From JAGXKT01 sp964531695 (lineage in GTDB: Bacteria > Planctomycetota > Phycisphaerae > SM23-33): 64,000 nt of DNA. The DNA lies in assembly GCA_964531695.1 (NCBI GenBank), contig CAZHEH010000006.1, positions 38,810-102,809 of the forward strand, read 5' to 3'. This document shows positions 1-8,481 of this stretch, in pieces. Made by a program: the position numbers and the translations under genes. Under the pieces are notes generated by a model. It did no database searches. It saw nothing but the letters and a program-made list of their open reading frames with translations, and was not told where the DNA came from. Position 1 is the stretch's first letter, and each line of letters starts with the position of its first letter.

Positions 1-267
1 CTGCTTACGGTCGGCACCTTCCCAACCGGATACCGGACCATCCGCGGCGAGACGCCCGCGACGCCCGAGGAGAAGCTTTGGTACCGTCTCCCGCCACTGC
101 TGATTCTCGGGATCTCGGCCATCTTCTGGGTCGCGGCGAAGTGGCTCATCCCCGAGCGCGGCACGCGGGGCATCGTCCGCGCTTGGGGGTTCTTCCTTGC
201 AGTCACCTCGCTGGTCTGGACCTTTCTCGTATCGCGTTGGTACGCGCTTGCTTGGTACTGGGACTGA
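1..267 (+). CDS. C-terminal end of a multi-spanning membrane protein (partial)
   Basis: The frame is open from base 1 and stops at TGA 265-267, so only the last 88 residues are present. Two hydrophobic stretches are visible, about residues 31-50 and 61-86, separated by a short charged loop (PERGTRG). The protein ends in an aromatic-rich tail (ALAWYWD). This fits the end of a polytopic inner-membrane protein, but no family motif is visible and no function can be given. A good promoter for pyrR starts 86 bases after the stop, so the gene is probably not co-transcribed with the pyrimidine genes. Confidence 0.6.
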   Translation: MLTVGTFPTGYRTIRGETPATPEEKLWYRLPPLLILGISAIFWVAAKWLIPERGTRGIVRAWGFFLAVTSLVWTFLVSRWYALAWYWD

Positions 268-352
268 GCGGGCGTGCCCGGTCCGTTCTCCGGCCGCACG
301 CCCCTGGCCGTTCGTCGGCCGGGCCGTGGCGTTTGCCATCTCGCCGGGTGTC

Positions 353-381
353 TTGCGTGAATCGCCTCCGGGCGGTACCAT
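353..381 (+). promoter_or_regulatory. Promoter of pyrR-pyrB
   Basis: TTGCGT (353-358), a 17-base spacer, then TACCAT (376-381). The layout matches the TTGC-type promoters found repeatedly in this window. Transcription would start near 388, about 20 bases before the pyrR ATG, which leaves little room for a PyrR-type attenuator. Confidence 0.5.
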
Positions 382-407
382 CGCTCCGGCCGGGCGCGAG
401 ACGCCAA

Positions 408-941
408 ATGGAACAGAAGCTCACCGCCAAGCAGGTCGGCGAGGCGATCGACCGCCTCTACGCGCAGGTGCTGGCGCATCTGCCGGAAGAACATGCCGTT
501 GCGGTGGTGGGGATCCGTACGCGGGGCGAAACGCTCGCCGGGCGGATCGCCGAGCGGCTCGAGCGGGACCGCCCGGACCTGCCAGTCACGTACGGGGTGC
601 TCGATATCACTTTCTACCGGGACGACCTCTCCCGCCGGCGCGGCGCGCCGCTGGTCCGCGCCACGGAGATCGATTTCGACCTGGACGACACGTGGGTGCT
701 GCTCGTCGATGACGTGCTCCAGACGGGGCGGAGCATCCGCGCCGCGCTGGACGCACTGGCCGACTTCGGCCGTCCGCGGATCGTCCGCCTGGCGACGCTG
801 ATCGACCGCGGCGGGCGGGAGCTGCCGATCTCCGCGGATTTCGTCGGCGAGCGGATCGAGGTCCCGCCCGGGCACCGCGTGCAAGTCCTGCTGAAGGAAA
901 CCGATGGCGAAGAAGGCGTCTTCATCCGTGAGCGAAGCTGA
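408..941 (+). CDS. pyrR: PyrR-type uracil phosphoribosyltransferase / pyrimidine regulator
   Basis: 177 residues, the usual PyrR length. In this family the protein binds pyr mRNA in a UMP/PRPP-dependent way and can convert uracil plus PRPP to UMP. The PRPP-binding loop of type I phosphoribosyltransferases is clear at residues 97-109 (VLLVDDVLQTGRS), and VGIRTRG (34-40) and the LDITFYRDD strand (65-73) are also typical. The ATG at 408 is chosen because it gives the family N-terminus; the frame is open further upstream but that extension has no similarity. The last 38 bases overlap pyrB, so the two are translationally coupled. No obvious anti-terminator hairpin is seen in the short leader; the protein may act mainly as an enzyme or at another site. 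Confidence 0.92.
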   Translation: MEQKLTAKQVGEAIDRLYAQVLAHLPEEHAVAVVGIRTRGETLAGRIAERLERDRPDLPVTYGVLDITFYRDDLSRRRGAPLVRATEIDFDLDDTWVLLVDDVLQTGRSIRAALDALADFGRPRIVRLATLIDRGGRELPISADFVGERIEVPPGHRVQVLLKETDGEEGVFIRERS

Positions 942-1881
942 GCCCGGCGACGGGCCGTCCGTGTGGACAAGGAAGGACCTTGTCGGCCTCGACGAGTTGT
1001 CGGCCGAGGAGATCGTGCATATTCTCGACACGGCCGAGAGCTTCAAGGAGGTCTCGACCCGGTCGATCAAGAAGGTTCCGGCCCTGCGCGGCAAGGTCGT
1101 GGCCTTGATGTTCTTCGAGGACTCGACGCGGACGCGGATGAGCTTCGAACTGGCCGCGAGCCGCCTATCGGCGGACACGCTGCACTTCAGCGCGGCCGGC
1201 TCGTCGGTCGCCAAGGGCGAGACGACGCTCGATACGGTCAAGAACGTCGAGGCGATGGGCGTGGACATCTTCGTCATCCGTCACAAGCAACCGGGCGCGC
1301 CGCACATGCTGGCCCGGCGCGTCCGCGCGGGCATCGTCAACGCCGGCGACGGCCCGCACGAGCACCCGACGCAGGCGCTGCTGGACATCTTCACGATGCG
1401 CCAACGGCTCGGGCGGGTCGAGGGGCTCAAGGTCGCCATCGTCGGCGACATCGCCCATTCGCGAGTCGCTCGCAGCAACATCCTCGGGTTGCGGAAGCTG
1501 GGGGCGGAGGTCGTCGTGGTCGGGCCGCCGACGCTCGTGCCCGCGACCATCGAGGCGATGGGCTGCGAGATCAGCCACGACCTCGACGCCGTACTCGGCG
1601 AGGTGGACGTGATCAACATGCTGCGGGTGCAGTTCGAGCGGTTTGGCAGCCAGCTCTTCCCGTCCGTGCGGGAATACAGCCGCCTCTACGGGCTGGACGG
1701 GGCACGGCTGGCCCGCTGCCGCAAGGATGTGCTTGTGATGCACCCCGGGCCGATCAACCGCGGCATCGAGCTGACCAGCGAGGTCGCCGACGGCCCGAAC
1801 TCCTGCATTCTCCAACAAGTTACCAACGGCTTGGCCATACGGATGGCCGTGCTGTACCTCGTCAGCCAGTGTGTGGCGTAA
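904..1881 (+). CDS. pyrB: Aspartate carbamoyltransferase catalytic subunit
   Basis: 325 residues. Catalyses carbamoyl phosphate plus L-aspartate to N-carbamoyl-aspartate, the committed step of UMP synthesis. Signature elements are in order: the carbamoyl-phosphate loop FFEDSTRTR (70-78), the mobile lysine loop SSVAKGET (100-107), HPTQALLD (154-161), GDIAHSRVARS in the middle of the protein and MHPGPINRG toward the C-terminus. The ATG at 904 has an AAGGA ribosome site (894-898) inside pyrR. The N-terminal 20 residues are Ser/Glu-rich and not part of the catalytic fold. No pyrI regulatory subunit is nearby. It is followed by a 290-base gap with no evident gene and then by a GH3 gene with its own promoter, so pyrB probably ends the transcript. 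Confidence 0.96.
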   Translation: MAKKASSSVSEAEPGDGPSVWTRKDLVGLDELSAEEIVHILDTAESFKEVSTRSIKKVPALRGKVVALMFFEDSTRTRMSFELAASRLSADTLHFSAAGSSVAKGETTLDTVKNVEAMGVDIFVIRHKQPGAPHMLARRVRAGIVNAGDGPHEHPTQALLDIFTMRQRLGRVEGLKVAIVGDIAHSRVARSNILGLRKLGAEVVVVGPPTLVPATIEAMGCEISHDLDAVLGEVDVINMLRVQFERFGSQLFPSVREYSRLYGLDGARLARCRKDVLVMHPGPINRGIELTSEVADGPNSCILQQVTNGLAIRMAVLYLVSQCVA

Positions 1882-2135
1882 GGCAAGGCGGTCGTTGCAC
1901 AGCCCGCAGGGATTTTGGTCTATGCCCCGGGGCGGCGTGGCACCAAGAACGGCTGGAGCATGGCGAGCGAGCCGCGTACCGGGCCCTCGCGGTGCGGCGC
2001 ATGGGTGGCTCCGCGGATGTCGCTGACGCGCGTGGAGGCGGGCATTGTGCAGGCCGAGTGACCGCTTTGCATTCCTGACGGTTCCCTATGACGCTGAACG
2101 GTTTCCCGCACTAGCATCTGCGGCGGCACAAGTCC

Positions 2136-2164
2136 TTGCTCGCCGGTTTGGGATGCTCTATAGA
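2136..2164 (+). promoter_or_regulatory. Promoter of the GH3 gene (leaderless spacing)
   Basis: TTGCTC (2136-2141), a 17-base spacer, TATAGA (2159-2164). The ATG at 2172 begins 7 bases after the -10 box, where transcription should start, so the mRNA would have no leader. This supports 2172 as the start codon over an upstream in-frame codon. Confidence 0.55.
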
Positions 2165-2171
2165 ACACCGC

Positions 2172-3818
2172 ATGCTGAAAACACTCGATCCCGAAACGAA
2201 CGAACGCATTGATGCCCTCTTGGTCGGGATGTCCGTGAAGGACAAGATCGGCCAACTGCTCTGTCCCGTCGCCTGGGACTACGACGAAGTCGCCTGCGAC
2301 AAGCTGATCGACCGCACGTTGCGGCGTGTGGAGCAGTACGGGGTCGGCTGCGTTTTTCTGGCCGGCGGCAGCGAAGAGGCCACCGTCAAGCTGACCTCGC
2401 GTTTGTCGCAGGTGTCGGACGTGCCGATCATCGTCTGCGCCGACATGGAAAACGGCGCCGGCGGGCCCGTGGCGGGGCGGATGGTCTTTCCCGCCGGCAT
2501 GGCGTGCGGGGCGGCCAATGACCCGGCGCACGTCGAGACGGTCGGCCGGGCCGTCGCTCGCGAAGGCCGGGCGCTGGGCGTTCATTGGACGCTCGGACCG
2601 GTGTCCGATCTGTGCCTGTGCCCGGCGAACCCGATGACCTTCACGCGGAGCTATGGCTGTCGCCCGGAACACGTGGCGCGGATGGCGACGGCCTATATTG
2701 GCGGCGTGCAGCGCGGCGGGCGGATGTCCGCGACGGCGAAGCATTTTCCAGGCGATGGCGCCGAAGAGCGTGAGCCGCATATCTGCGCGGCCGTCAACGC
2801 CCTCTCGCGAGACGAGTGGATGGACACCTATGGACGGGTCTGGCGAGCCGTCATTGACGCCGGCGTGATGACGATCATGGTCGGACACATCGCGCTGCCG
2901 TTCGTGGACGGGGAGGCCGGCGCCATGGGCCTGCCGCCGGCGACGTTGAGCCGGAAGATACAGGTGGACTTTCTCCGCGACGAACTCGGCTTCGAGGGGC
3001 TGACGATCTGCGACGCGGCGTCGATGCCGGGTATCGCCGGGTATACCGATCCTGTCGAGCGGTGCTGGCGCAACGTTGCGGCCGGGTCGGATGTGCACCT
3101 GTTCTCCGAGCCGGAGACGGACAGCGACGGCGCCCTGGCAGCCGTGCGGGACGGCATGCTGACGGAAGAGCGATTGACGGAAGCCGCCCGACGCGTTCTG
3201 GAGCTCAAGGCGCGCGTAGGACTGTTTTCCGATGCGCCCGAGCCGAAGACGACGCCCGAGGAACGCGCCGGTTGGCAGAGCACCGCGCAGAAGATTGCCG
3301 ACAACAGCATCGTCGTCGCCCGGAACGTCGGTGATCGGCTGCCGGTAATGCTGGGCGCCGGGTCCAAGGTGCTGACCGTGACCATGCTGCACACCGAGGG
3401 GCTCCGCCACGGGAACGTGCCGGATATTCCCGTGGTCGACGAGGAACTTCGCCGGCGCGGCATCAGCGTGCGGCACGAGGTAAACCTGTTTCGTGACGAG
3501 CTGCGCGCGATTCAGGGCGATTACGACGCCGTCTTCCTGAACCTCTGTGTTCGCCCGCGTTACGGGACGACGCGGATGTATGGCGACATGGTCATGACGC
3601 TGTGGAAGGGTTACTGGCGGGAGCATCCGTGTGTGGTATTCTCATCTTTCGGCGATCCCTTCAAGTTGCAGGAGATTCCCTACGCGCCGAATTGGGTGAT
3701 GAGCTTCGACGACTCTGAGCCCTCGCAGCGGGCCATGGTCAAGGTCTGGCTCGGCGAGATGGCAGCGCAGGGCACGTGCCCGGTATCGCTTCCCGGGTAT
3801 TTCGATGTTGAGGTGTGA
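2172..3818 (+). CDS. Glycoside hydrolase family 3 protein (NagZ-like beta-N-acetylhexosaminidase or beta-glycosidase)
   Basis: 548 residues without a signal peptide, so probably cytoplasmic. Residues 15-340 form a GH3 barrel: KHFPGDG (190-196), the GHIALP strand near 238-243 and the nucleophile region GFEGLTICDAASM with Asp281. NagZ enzymes use a mobile Asp-Ser-His loop as acid/base; here the loop after KHFPGDG reads EPH (201-203), keeping the His but not the Asp. About 200 further residues form a second domain, longer than in stand-alone NagZ. The likely role is cleaving beta-linked aminosugars or glucosides, for example in peptidoglycan recycling, but the substrate is not settled. The gene sits between pyrB and pyrC with its own leaderless promoter. 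Confidence 0.8.
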   Translation: MLKTLDPETNERIDALLVGMSVKDKIGQLLCPVAWDYDEVACDKLIDRTLRRVEQYGVGCVFLAGGSEEATVKLTSRLSQVSDVPIIVCADMENGAGGPVAGRMVFPAGMACGAANDPAHVETVGRAVAREGRALGVHWTLGPVSDLCLCPANPMTFTRSYGCRPEHVARMATAYIGGVQRGGRMSATAKHFPGDGAEEREPHICAAVNALSRDEWMDTYGRVWRAVIDAGVMTIMVGHIALPFVDGEAGAMGLPPATLSRKIQVDFLRDELGFEGLTICDAASMPGIAGYTDPVERCWRNVAAGSDVHLFSEPETDSDGALAAVRDGMLTEERLTEAARRVLELKARVGLFSDAPEPKTTPEERAGWQSTAQKIADNSIVVARNVGDRLPVMLGAGSKVLTVTMLHTEGLRHGNVPDIPVVDEELRRRGISVRHEVNLFRDELRAIQGDYDAVFLNLCVRPRYGTTRMYGDMVMTLWKGYWREHPCVVFSSFGDPFKLQEIPYAPNWVMSFDDSEPSQRAMVKVWLGEMAAQGTCPVSLPGYFDVEV

Positions 3819-3920
3819 TCGTACAAATCCCCGAAGGCCCCATCGCACTTCGCGGGGCGTTGACGTATCATACGTGGCGGAACCCACCCGTGCGGGTGCA
3901 TCTTCGCGAGAGGGCACGCC

Positions 3921-5210
3921 ATGCACGACATCCTCATCCAGAACGGTCGCGTGATCGACCCCGGCTCCGGGCGGGACGAGATCTGCGACGTCGCCATCGC
4001 CGGGGGGCGCATCGCGGCGGTGGGCAAGCCGCGCGGCAAGGCCGCGCGTACGATCGACGCGTCCGGCCAGATCGTCTGCCCCGGCCTCATCGACATTCAC
4101 GTCCACTGCCGCGAGCCGGGGCACGAAGAGGAAGAGACCATTGCCACGGCTGCGGCGTCTGCGGTCGCCGGCGGCTTCGCCACCATCTGCGCCATGCCGA
4201 ACACGCACCCGCCCGCGGACGACGAGCGGGCGGTCGAGTACGTCGTGCAGCGGGCGGCCGAGGCCAAGCTGGCCCGCGTGCTGCCGGTCGGCTGCGTGAC
4301 GGTCGGCCGGCGCGGCGAGGAGCTGGCCGAGATGGGCGCCATGCGCGAAGCGGGCGCGGTCGGCTTCAGCGACGACGGCGACGGCGTGGCCTCCTCGGCC
4401 GTCATGCACCGGGCCCTGCAGTACGCGGCGCTTCTGGACGTGCCGATCCTACAGCACTGCCAGGACCCGGACCTGATGGGCCGCGGGCAGATGAACTCGT
4501 GCGCCACGGCCGTGCGGCTGGGGCTGGCAGGCATCGCCGCCTCCGGCGAGCAGATCATGCTGCGGCGGGACCTGAAGCTCGTTGAGCACACGGGCGCGCG
4601 CTACCACGTTCAGCACGTCTCGACGGCCGGCAGCGTCGAACTGATCCGCCAGGCCCGCGCGGCCGGGCTGCCCGTAACGGCCGAGGCAACCCCGCACCAC
4701 CTGCTGCTGACCGACGCGGCCTGCGTGGAGTACGACCCCAACTACAAGATGAACCCGCCGCTACGGAGCCGGGAGGACGTCGAAGCGCTCCAGGCGGCCG
4801 TCGCGGACGGCACGATCGACTGTCTGGCGACCGACCACGCCCCGCACTCCAACGAGGAGAAGGAGCTGGAGTTCGGTCTCGCGCCGTTCGGCGTCATCTC
4901 GCTGGACTGTGCGCTGGGGCTCTACGCCAAGGCGCTCGTTGACAGCGGGCACATGGACTGGCCGAGAGTCATCGAACGCATGACGACCGGACCGGCGGCC
5001 GTGCTGGCCGGGCCGATCGGTGCCGCGGACGCCCCCTACGGCCTGACCGAGGGCGGGCTGGCGGACGTGACGGTGATCGACCCGCACAAGCGTTGGACCG
5101 TCCGGACCGCCAAGTTCGCCTCCAAGAGCCGCAACTGCCCGTATGACGGCTGGCGGCTCAAGGGTCGAGCCACGGCCACGATCGTCAACGGTCTCGTCGC
5201 GTTCCCGTAG
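3921..5210 (+). CDS. pyrC: Dihydroorotase
   Basis: 429 residues, typical of class I (PyrC/AllB-like) dihydroorotases. Interconverts carbamoyl-aspartate and dihydroorotate, the step after PyrB. Metal and substrate elements are visible: DIHVHCREPG (58-67) with His60 and His62, MPNT (92-95), an FSDDG element near 149-153, His179 in ILQHC, His232 in VQHVS, and ATDHAPH (303-309) with catalytic Asp305. The metal-bridging Lys of some classes is absent; in class I enzymes an Asp near position 152 plays that role. The ATG follows a GAGAGGG sequence. The protein is full length with the usual amidohydrolase beta-sandwich at both ends. Confidence 0.95.
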   Translation: MHDILIQNGRVIDPGSGRDEICDVAIAGGRIAAVGKPRGKAARTIDASGQIVCPGLIDIHVHCREPGHEEEETIATAAASAVAGGFATICAMPNTHPPADDERAVEYVVQRAAEAKLARVLPVGCVTVGRRGEELAEMGAMREAGAVGFSDDGDGVASSAVMHRALQYAALLDVPILQHCQDPDLMGRGQMNSCATAVRLGLAGIAASGEQIMLRRDLKLVEHTGARYHVQHVSTAGSVELIRQARAAGLPVTAEATPHHLLLTDAACVEYDPNYKMNPPLRSREDVEALQAAVADGTIDCLATDHAPHSNEEKELEFGLAPFGVISLDCALGLYAKALVDSGHMDWPRVIERMTTGPAAVLAGPIGAADAPYGLTEGGLADVTVIDPHKRWTVRTAKFASKSRNCPYDGWRLKGRATATIVNGLVAFP

Positions 5211-5316
5211 CAGCCCATTGAAGAAGCTGTTCCTGCCGCGATCGACCGAGCCCATCCTTCTCCGCAACGCGAGTCCACAAGGCGGCGAATCCCACGATTC
5301 AGCCCGGAGCAATCCC

Positions 5317-5345
5317 TTGCTCGTCGCGTAACCTCGATGTAATGT
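5317..5345 (+). promoter_or_regulatory. Possible promoter of the PilZ gene
   Basis: TTGCTC (5317-5322), 17 bases, TAATGT (5340-5345). The -35 matches the local TTGC consensus; the -10 is weak. Confidence 0.3.
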
Positions 5346-5383
5346 GTGGGGGCGCTCAGTATTCAATTAGGGCTTGATGAAGG

Positions 5384-5731
5384 ATGGGCCATATGCCGGG
5401 GCTCGAAGAAGAACGGCGTCGCCACCCGCGGAAGCCGGTCGAATCCGCCTTACGCGTGTTCAGTTACGGTGGGGAGCACCTCGCGGCCGGACGGACGTTG
5501 AACCTCAGCGATGGCGGCGCGTTTGTCCGAATTCCAGTTGACGCCTTGTCCGGGCTTCCTTCTCGGGTGAACATCACGTTCTCGGTGCCGCGGGAGGATC
5601 CGACGCCCGAGACGCCGGAGGAGTACGCCGCCGAGGCGCGCGTCATCCGCCAGCAGCCGATGCGGGACGCGAAGGCGGCCGGCGTGGCGCTGGAGTTCCG
5701 CTCGCCGCTCGAGCTCTCGCTGGAGGCGTGA
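5384..5731 (+). CDS. PilZ-domain protein (probable cyclic-di-GMP receptor)
   Basis: 115 residues, a single domain. Both halves of the PilZ cyclic-di-GMP signature are present: the Arg-rich switch RRRHPRKPV (11-19) and, after about 25 residues, NLSDGG (40-45; N-x-S-x-x-G). The rest is the expected beta barrel. Stand-alone PilZ proteins typically pass a cyclic-di-GMP signal to a partner; no partner is encoded alongside, so the output here is unknown. A second ATG three codons on (5393) is equally possible as start. It lies between pyrC and rubrerythrin, both apparently in separate transcripts. Confidence 0.85.
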   Translation: MGHMPGLEEERRRHPRKPVESALRVFSYGGEHLAAGRTLNLSDGGAFVRIPVDALSGLPSRVNITFSVPREDPTPETPEEYAAEARVIRQQPMRDAKAAGVALEFRSPLELSLEA

Positions 5732-5767
5732 CCGCTCACCGCGTCCTCGCCGCCTTGTCATACGGCT

Positions 5768-5797
5768 TTCGCGCCCCGCCCCGTCGCTGCCTATAAT
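5768..5797 (+). promoter_or_regulatory. Promoter of the rubrerythrin gene
   Basis: A perfect TATAAT at 5792-5797 with TTCGCG (5768-5773) 18 bases upstream. The -35 is poor. Transcription would start near 5804, 46 bases before the ATG at 5850. Confidence 0.4.
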
Positions 5798-5849
5798 GGC
5801 GGGCATCGTTACGACCGTCCAACCGAACCCCCGACAGGAGCACCGAAAA

Positions 5850-6398
5850 ATGCATGACATGACGGCGGAAAACCTGCGCAGCGCGTTTGGCGGTGAGTCC
5901 ATGGCTCACATGCGCTACAAGATTTGGGGCGAGAAGGCCGAGAGCGACGGCTACCCGAACGTCGCGCGCCTGTTCCGGGCCATCTCGCGTGCCGAGCAGT
6001 CCCACGCGACGAACCACTTCAAGGCGCTGCGCGACGAGGGGGGCGACTACGTCTGCAACTCCGCCGCCGGCTTCGGGCTGACCACCACCAGCGAAAACCT
6101 CCAGGGCGCCATCGACGGCGAAACCTTCGAGATCCAGGAGATGTACCCTGCGTACCTCTCCGTCGCCGAGATGCAGTCCGAGCCGTCCGCCATCCGCTCG
6201 ATGAACTACGCTCTCGCGGCCGAGAAGATCCACGCCGCGATGTTCTCCAAGGCCAAGCAGTCCGTGGACGAGGGCAGCGACATCGAGCTGGGCCCGGTGC
6301 AGATCTGCACCGTCTGCGGGCATACGCTCGAGGGCGACGCCCCCGACCGCTGCCCGATCTGCAATGCCAAGAAGGAGCAGTACGTCGCCTTCGAGTAG
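5850..6398 (+). CDS. rbr: Rubrerythrin
   Basis: 182 residues. Rubrerythrins reduce hydrogen peroxide with a diiron site fed through a C-terminal rubredoxin-like iron centre. The four-helix part shows both E-x-x-H iron motifs (Glu49/His52 in AEQSH, Glu125/His128 in EKIH) plus Glu residues near 94-97. The rubredoxin-like end carries CTVC (153-156) and CPIC (168-171). The start at 5850 has an AGGAG site (5836-5840); an upstream ATG lies inside the promoter and is rejected. It overlaps the next gene by 35 bases and heads a redox/metal group running to 10612. Confidence 0.93.
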   Translation: MHDMTAENLRSAFGGESMAHMRYKIWGEKAESDGYPNVARLFRAISRAEQSHATNHFKALRDEGGDYVCNSAAGFGLTTTSENLQGAIDGETFEIQEMYPAYLSVAEMQSEPSAIRSMNYALAAEKIHAAMFSKAKQSVDEGSDIELGPVQICTVCGHTLEGDAPDRCPICNAKKEQYVAFE

Positions 6399-7182
6399 CC
6401 CACCCGCGCTGCCGCGCGACACGCTGGAGACGCTCTACGTACGCTGGAACCGCCGCGAGCACATCGGGCGGGACCCGGTGCAGTTTGTGCGCGCCTGGGC
6501 GGACCCACGGGACCGCGAGGTCGTGGCGCTGCTGGCTGCTTCGTTGGCGTACGGGCGCGTGGGGCAGATCGTCGCGAGCGTCTCGGCCGCGCTGGAGCGG
6601 CTCGGCATGCCCCCCGCGGCCGCGCTGGCGGGCGCACCGCCTGCGCGGCTTCGCGACCGCTTCGGCGGCTTCAAGCACCGCTTCGCAACGGGCGAGCACG
6701 TGGCGGCCCTGCTGACCGGCGCCCGCGCGCTGATCCGTCGGCACGGTTCGCTCGAGTCGGCCTTCGCGCAGGGGTTGTCGGCCGAGGACGAGACCTTCCA
6801 GCCGGCCCTGCGGGCCTTCGCGGCCCGGCTGGACCTCGCCTCGCCCCGCCCGTGCGGGCACCTGCTGACCGACCCCGCCCGCGGCAGCGCGTGCAAGCGC
6901 TGGCACCTGATGCTCCGCTGGCTCGTCCGGCGGGACGAGGTGGACCCCGGCGGCTGGGCCCTGCCCGGCCCGGAGCGGCTCATCGTCCCCCTGGACACGC
7001 ACATGCACCGGCTCGCGACGGCGCTGGGCGCCACGCGACGAAGGTCCGCCGACCTCGCCGCGGCGCTCGACATCACCTCCGCCTTCCGGGCCGTGGCGCC
7101 CGCCGACCCGGTTCGCTACGACTTCTGTCTGACCCATGCCGCCATCGCCGGAGATGCGCGCCTGACTGCCCTACTACAATGA
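6364..7182 (+). CDS. TIGR02757 (DUF2400) family protein
   Basis: 272 residues with the conserved blocks of the TIGR02757 family: REVVALLAASLAYGRVGQI near residue 50, GSACKRWHLMLRWLVRRDEV in the middle and LIVPLDTHMHRLATALG near residue 210. Family members resemble helix-hairpin-helix DNA glycosylase folds, but the biochemical role is unknown as far as I know. The only ATG giving full coverage lies 35 bases inside the rubrerythrin gene, so its translation is probably coupled to that gene. This co-location hints at a role under oxidative stress, which is inference only. Confidence 0.85.
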   Translation: MPRRSSTSPSSSPPALPRDTLETLYVRWNRREHIGRDPVQFVRAWADPRDREVVALLAASLAYGRVGQIVASVSAALERLGMPPAAALAGAPPARLRDRFGGFKHRFATGEHVAALLTGARALIRRHGSLESAFAQGLSAEDETFQPALRAFAARLDLASPRPCGHLLTDPARGSACKRWHLMLRWLVRRDEVDPGGWALPGPERLIVPLDTHMHRLATALGATRRRSADLAAALDITSAFRAVAPADPVRYDFCLTHAAIAGDARLTALLQ

Positions 7183-7202
7183 GGTGGAAGTGGTAGGCGT
7201 AC

Positions 7203-8462
7203 ATGCCTGAGTGGATCCTGCAAATTCCGGCGAACTTCTGGGGCGTGCTGTCAGAGATGGCGCCGTACCTGCTGCTGGGCTTCCTGGTGGCGGGCGTGCT
7301 GTCGGTGTTCATCTCGGAGCGATTCATCCGGCGGCACCTCGGAGGGCGCGGGCTCTGGCCGGTGGTCAAGTCCGCGGCGATCGGCGTGCCGATGCCGCTG
7401 TGCTCGTGCGGCGTGATTCCCGTGTCGGCCTCGCTCAGCCGGCGGGGCGCCAGCCGGGGCGCGACCGTGAGTTTCCTGCTGGCCACGCCCCAGGACGGCG
7501 TCGACAGCATCCTCGTGACCTACAGCTTGCTGGGCGGGGTGTTCGCGATCTTCCGCCCGCTCGTGGCGGTCGTCAGCGGGGTAATCGGCGGGGGGCTCGT
7601 CTCGCTGATGGCCCACGGGCACGATTCGCCCCAGGCCGCCGACGGCGACGAGGACGGCAAATCCGCCGACGACTCCCCCGCCTCGTTGCGCGGCAAGGCC
7701 TACCACGCCTTGGCCTATGGCTTCGGCGAGCTGCCGCGAGACATCGGCAAGACGCTGCTGGTCGGCCTGCTGCTGGCGGCGCTCATCACCGCGGCCGTGC
7801 CGGGAGAGGACTTCTTCGCCAAGTGGCTCGGCGGTGGGCTGTTGTCCATGCTCATCATGATGGCCGCGGGCATACCGGTGTACGTCTGTGCCACGGCCAG
7901 CGTGCCGATCGCCGCGGCGCTGGTGGCCAAGGGCGCCTCGCCGGGTGCGGCGCTGGTGTTCCTGATGACCGGCCCGGCGACGAACGCCGCGACGATCGCC
8001 ACGATCTGGCGCGTGCTGGGGCGGAAGACGACCGTCATCTACCTGCTGACCGTGGTGGGCGCCGCGCTCGGCTCGGGGTTGCTGCTGGACGCGATCTTCT
8101 CGATGGAAGGCGTGCCGGACGTGGCCCACGGCATGTGGATGATGCCCCAGCCGGTGCAGTGGGCGGCCGCGTTCGTACTGCTGGGTGTTCTGGGCGTGGC
8201 GTTGATCGCCCCCTACCTGCGCCGCGGCGAGCTGGAACGAAAGGGACAGGCCGTGAAGGAACTCATCATCAAGGGCATGACGTGCAGCCACTGCGCCGCC
8301 AACGTGCGCCAGGCGCTGCTAGGCTGCGAGGGCGTGACGGACGCCGAGGTGGACCTCAACCACGGGACGGCCCAGATCGCCGGCGAGCCGCCGGATGACA
8401 AAACCTTGCGACAGGTCGTCGAGGGGGCGGGCTACACTGTTGAAGACATACACGCAACCTGA
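7203..8462 (+). CDS. Permease of the SO_0444/DUF318 type with a C-terminal heavy-metal-associated (HMA) domain
   Basis: 419 residues. About eight to ten membrane segments in two halves, with a CSC motif in PLCSCGVIPVS (residues 66-76) and a matching PVYVCATASVPIA in the second half. A cytoplasmic Asp/Glu-rich loop (about 140-160) separates the halves. Family members are annotated as copper/zinc efflux permeases. The last 65 residues (about 352-417) form a complete HMA fold with the metal-binding GMTCSHC motif, normally found in CopZ or P-type ATPase N-termini. This suggests that the permease takes soft metal ions from its own tethered chaperone. The neighbouring thioredoxin and ferritin genes fit a metal and oxidative stress setting. 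Confidence 0.85.
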   Translation: MPEWILQIPANFWGVLSEMAPYLLLGFLVAGVLSVFISERFIRRHLGGRGLWPVVKSAAIGVPMPLCSCGVIPVSASLSRRGASRGATVSFLLATPQDGVDSILVTYSLLGGVFAIFRPLVAVVSGVIGGGLVSLMAHGHDSPQAADGDEDGKSADDSPASLRGKAYHALAYGFGELPRDIGKTLLVGLLLAALITAAVPGEDFFAKWLGGGLLSMLIMMAAGIPVYVCATASVPIAAALVAKGASPGAALVFLMTGPATNAATIATIWRVLGRKTTVIYLLTVVGAALGSGLLLDAIFSMEGVPDVAHGMWMMPQPVQWAAAFVLLGVLGVALIAPYLRRGELERKGQAVKELIIKGMTCSHCAANVRQALLGCEGVTDAEVDLNHGTAQIAGEPPDDKTLRQVVEGAGYTVEDIHAT

Positions 8463-8481
8463 CCCAGCGAAGGGAGTTCTG

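Noticed and set aside
268..407. PyrR-responsive attenuator before pyrR
   Set aside because: The predicted transcript leader is only about 20 bases and no anti-terminator/terminator pair could be drawn.
1920..3626. A 568-residue minus-strand frame opposite the GH3 gene
   Set aside because: No motif, and fully explained as the antisense of a gene with the GH3 signature in the correct frame.
5792..5849. Upstream ATG for rubrerythrin inside the leader
   Set aside because: It overlaps the TATAAT box and has no ribosome site; the ATG at 5850 has AGGAG and begins the family N-terminus.
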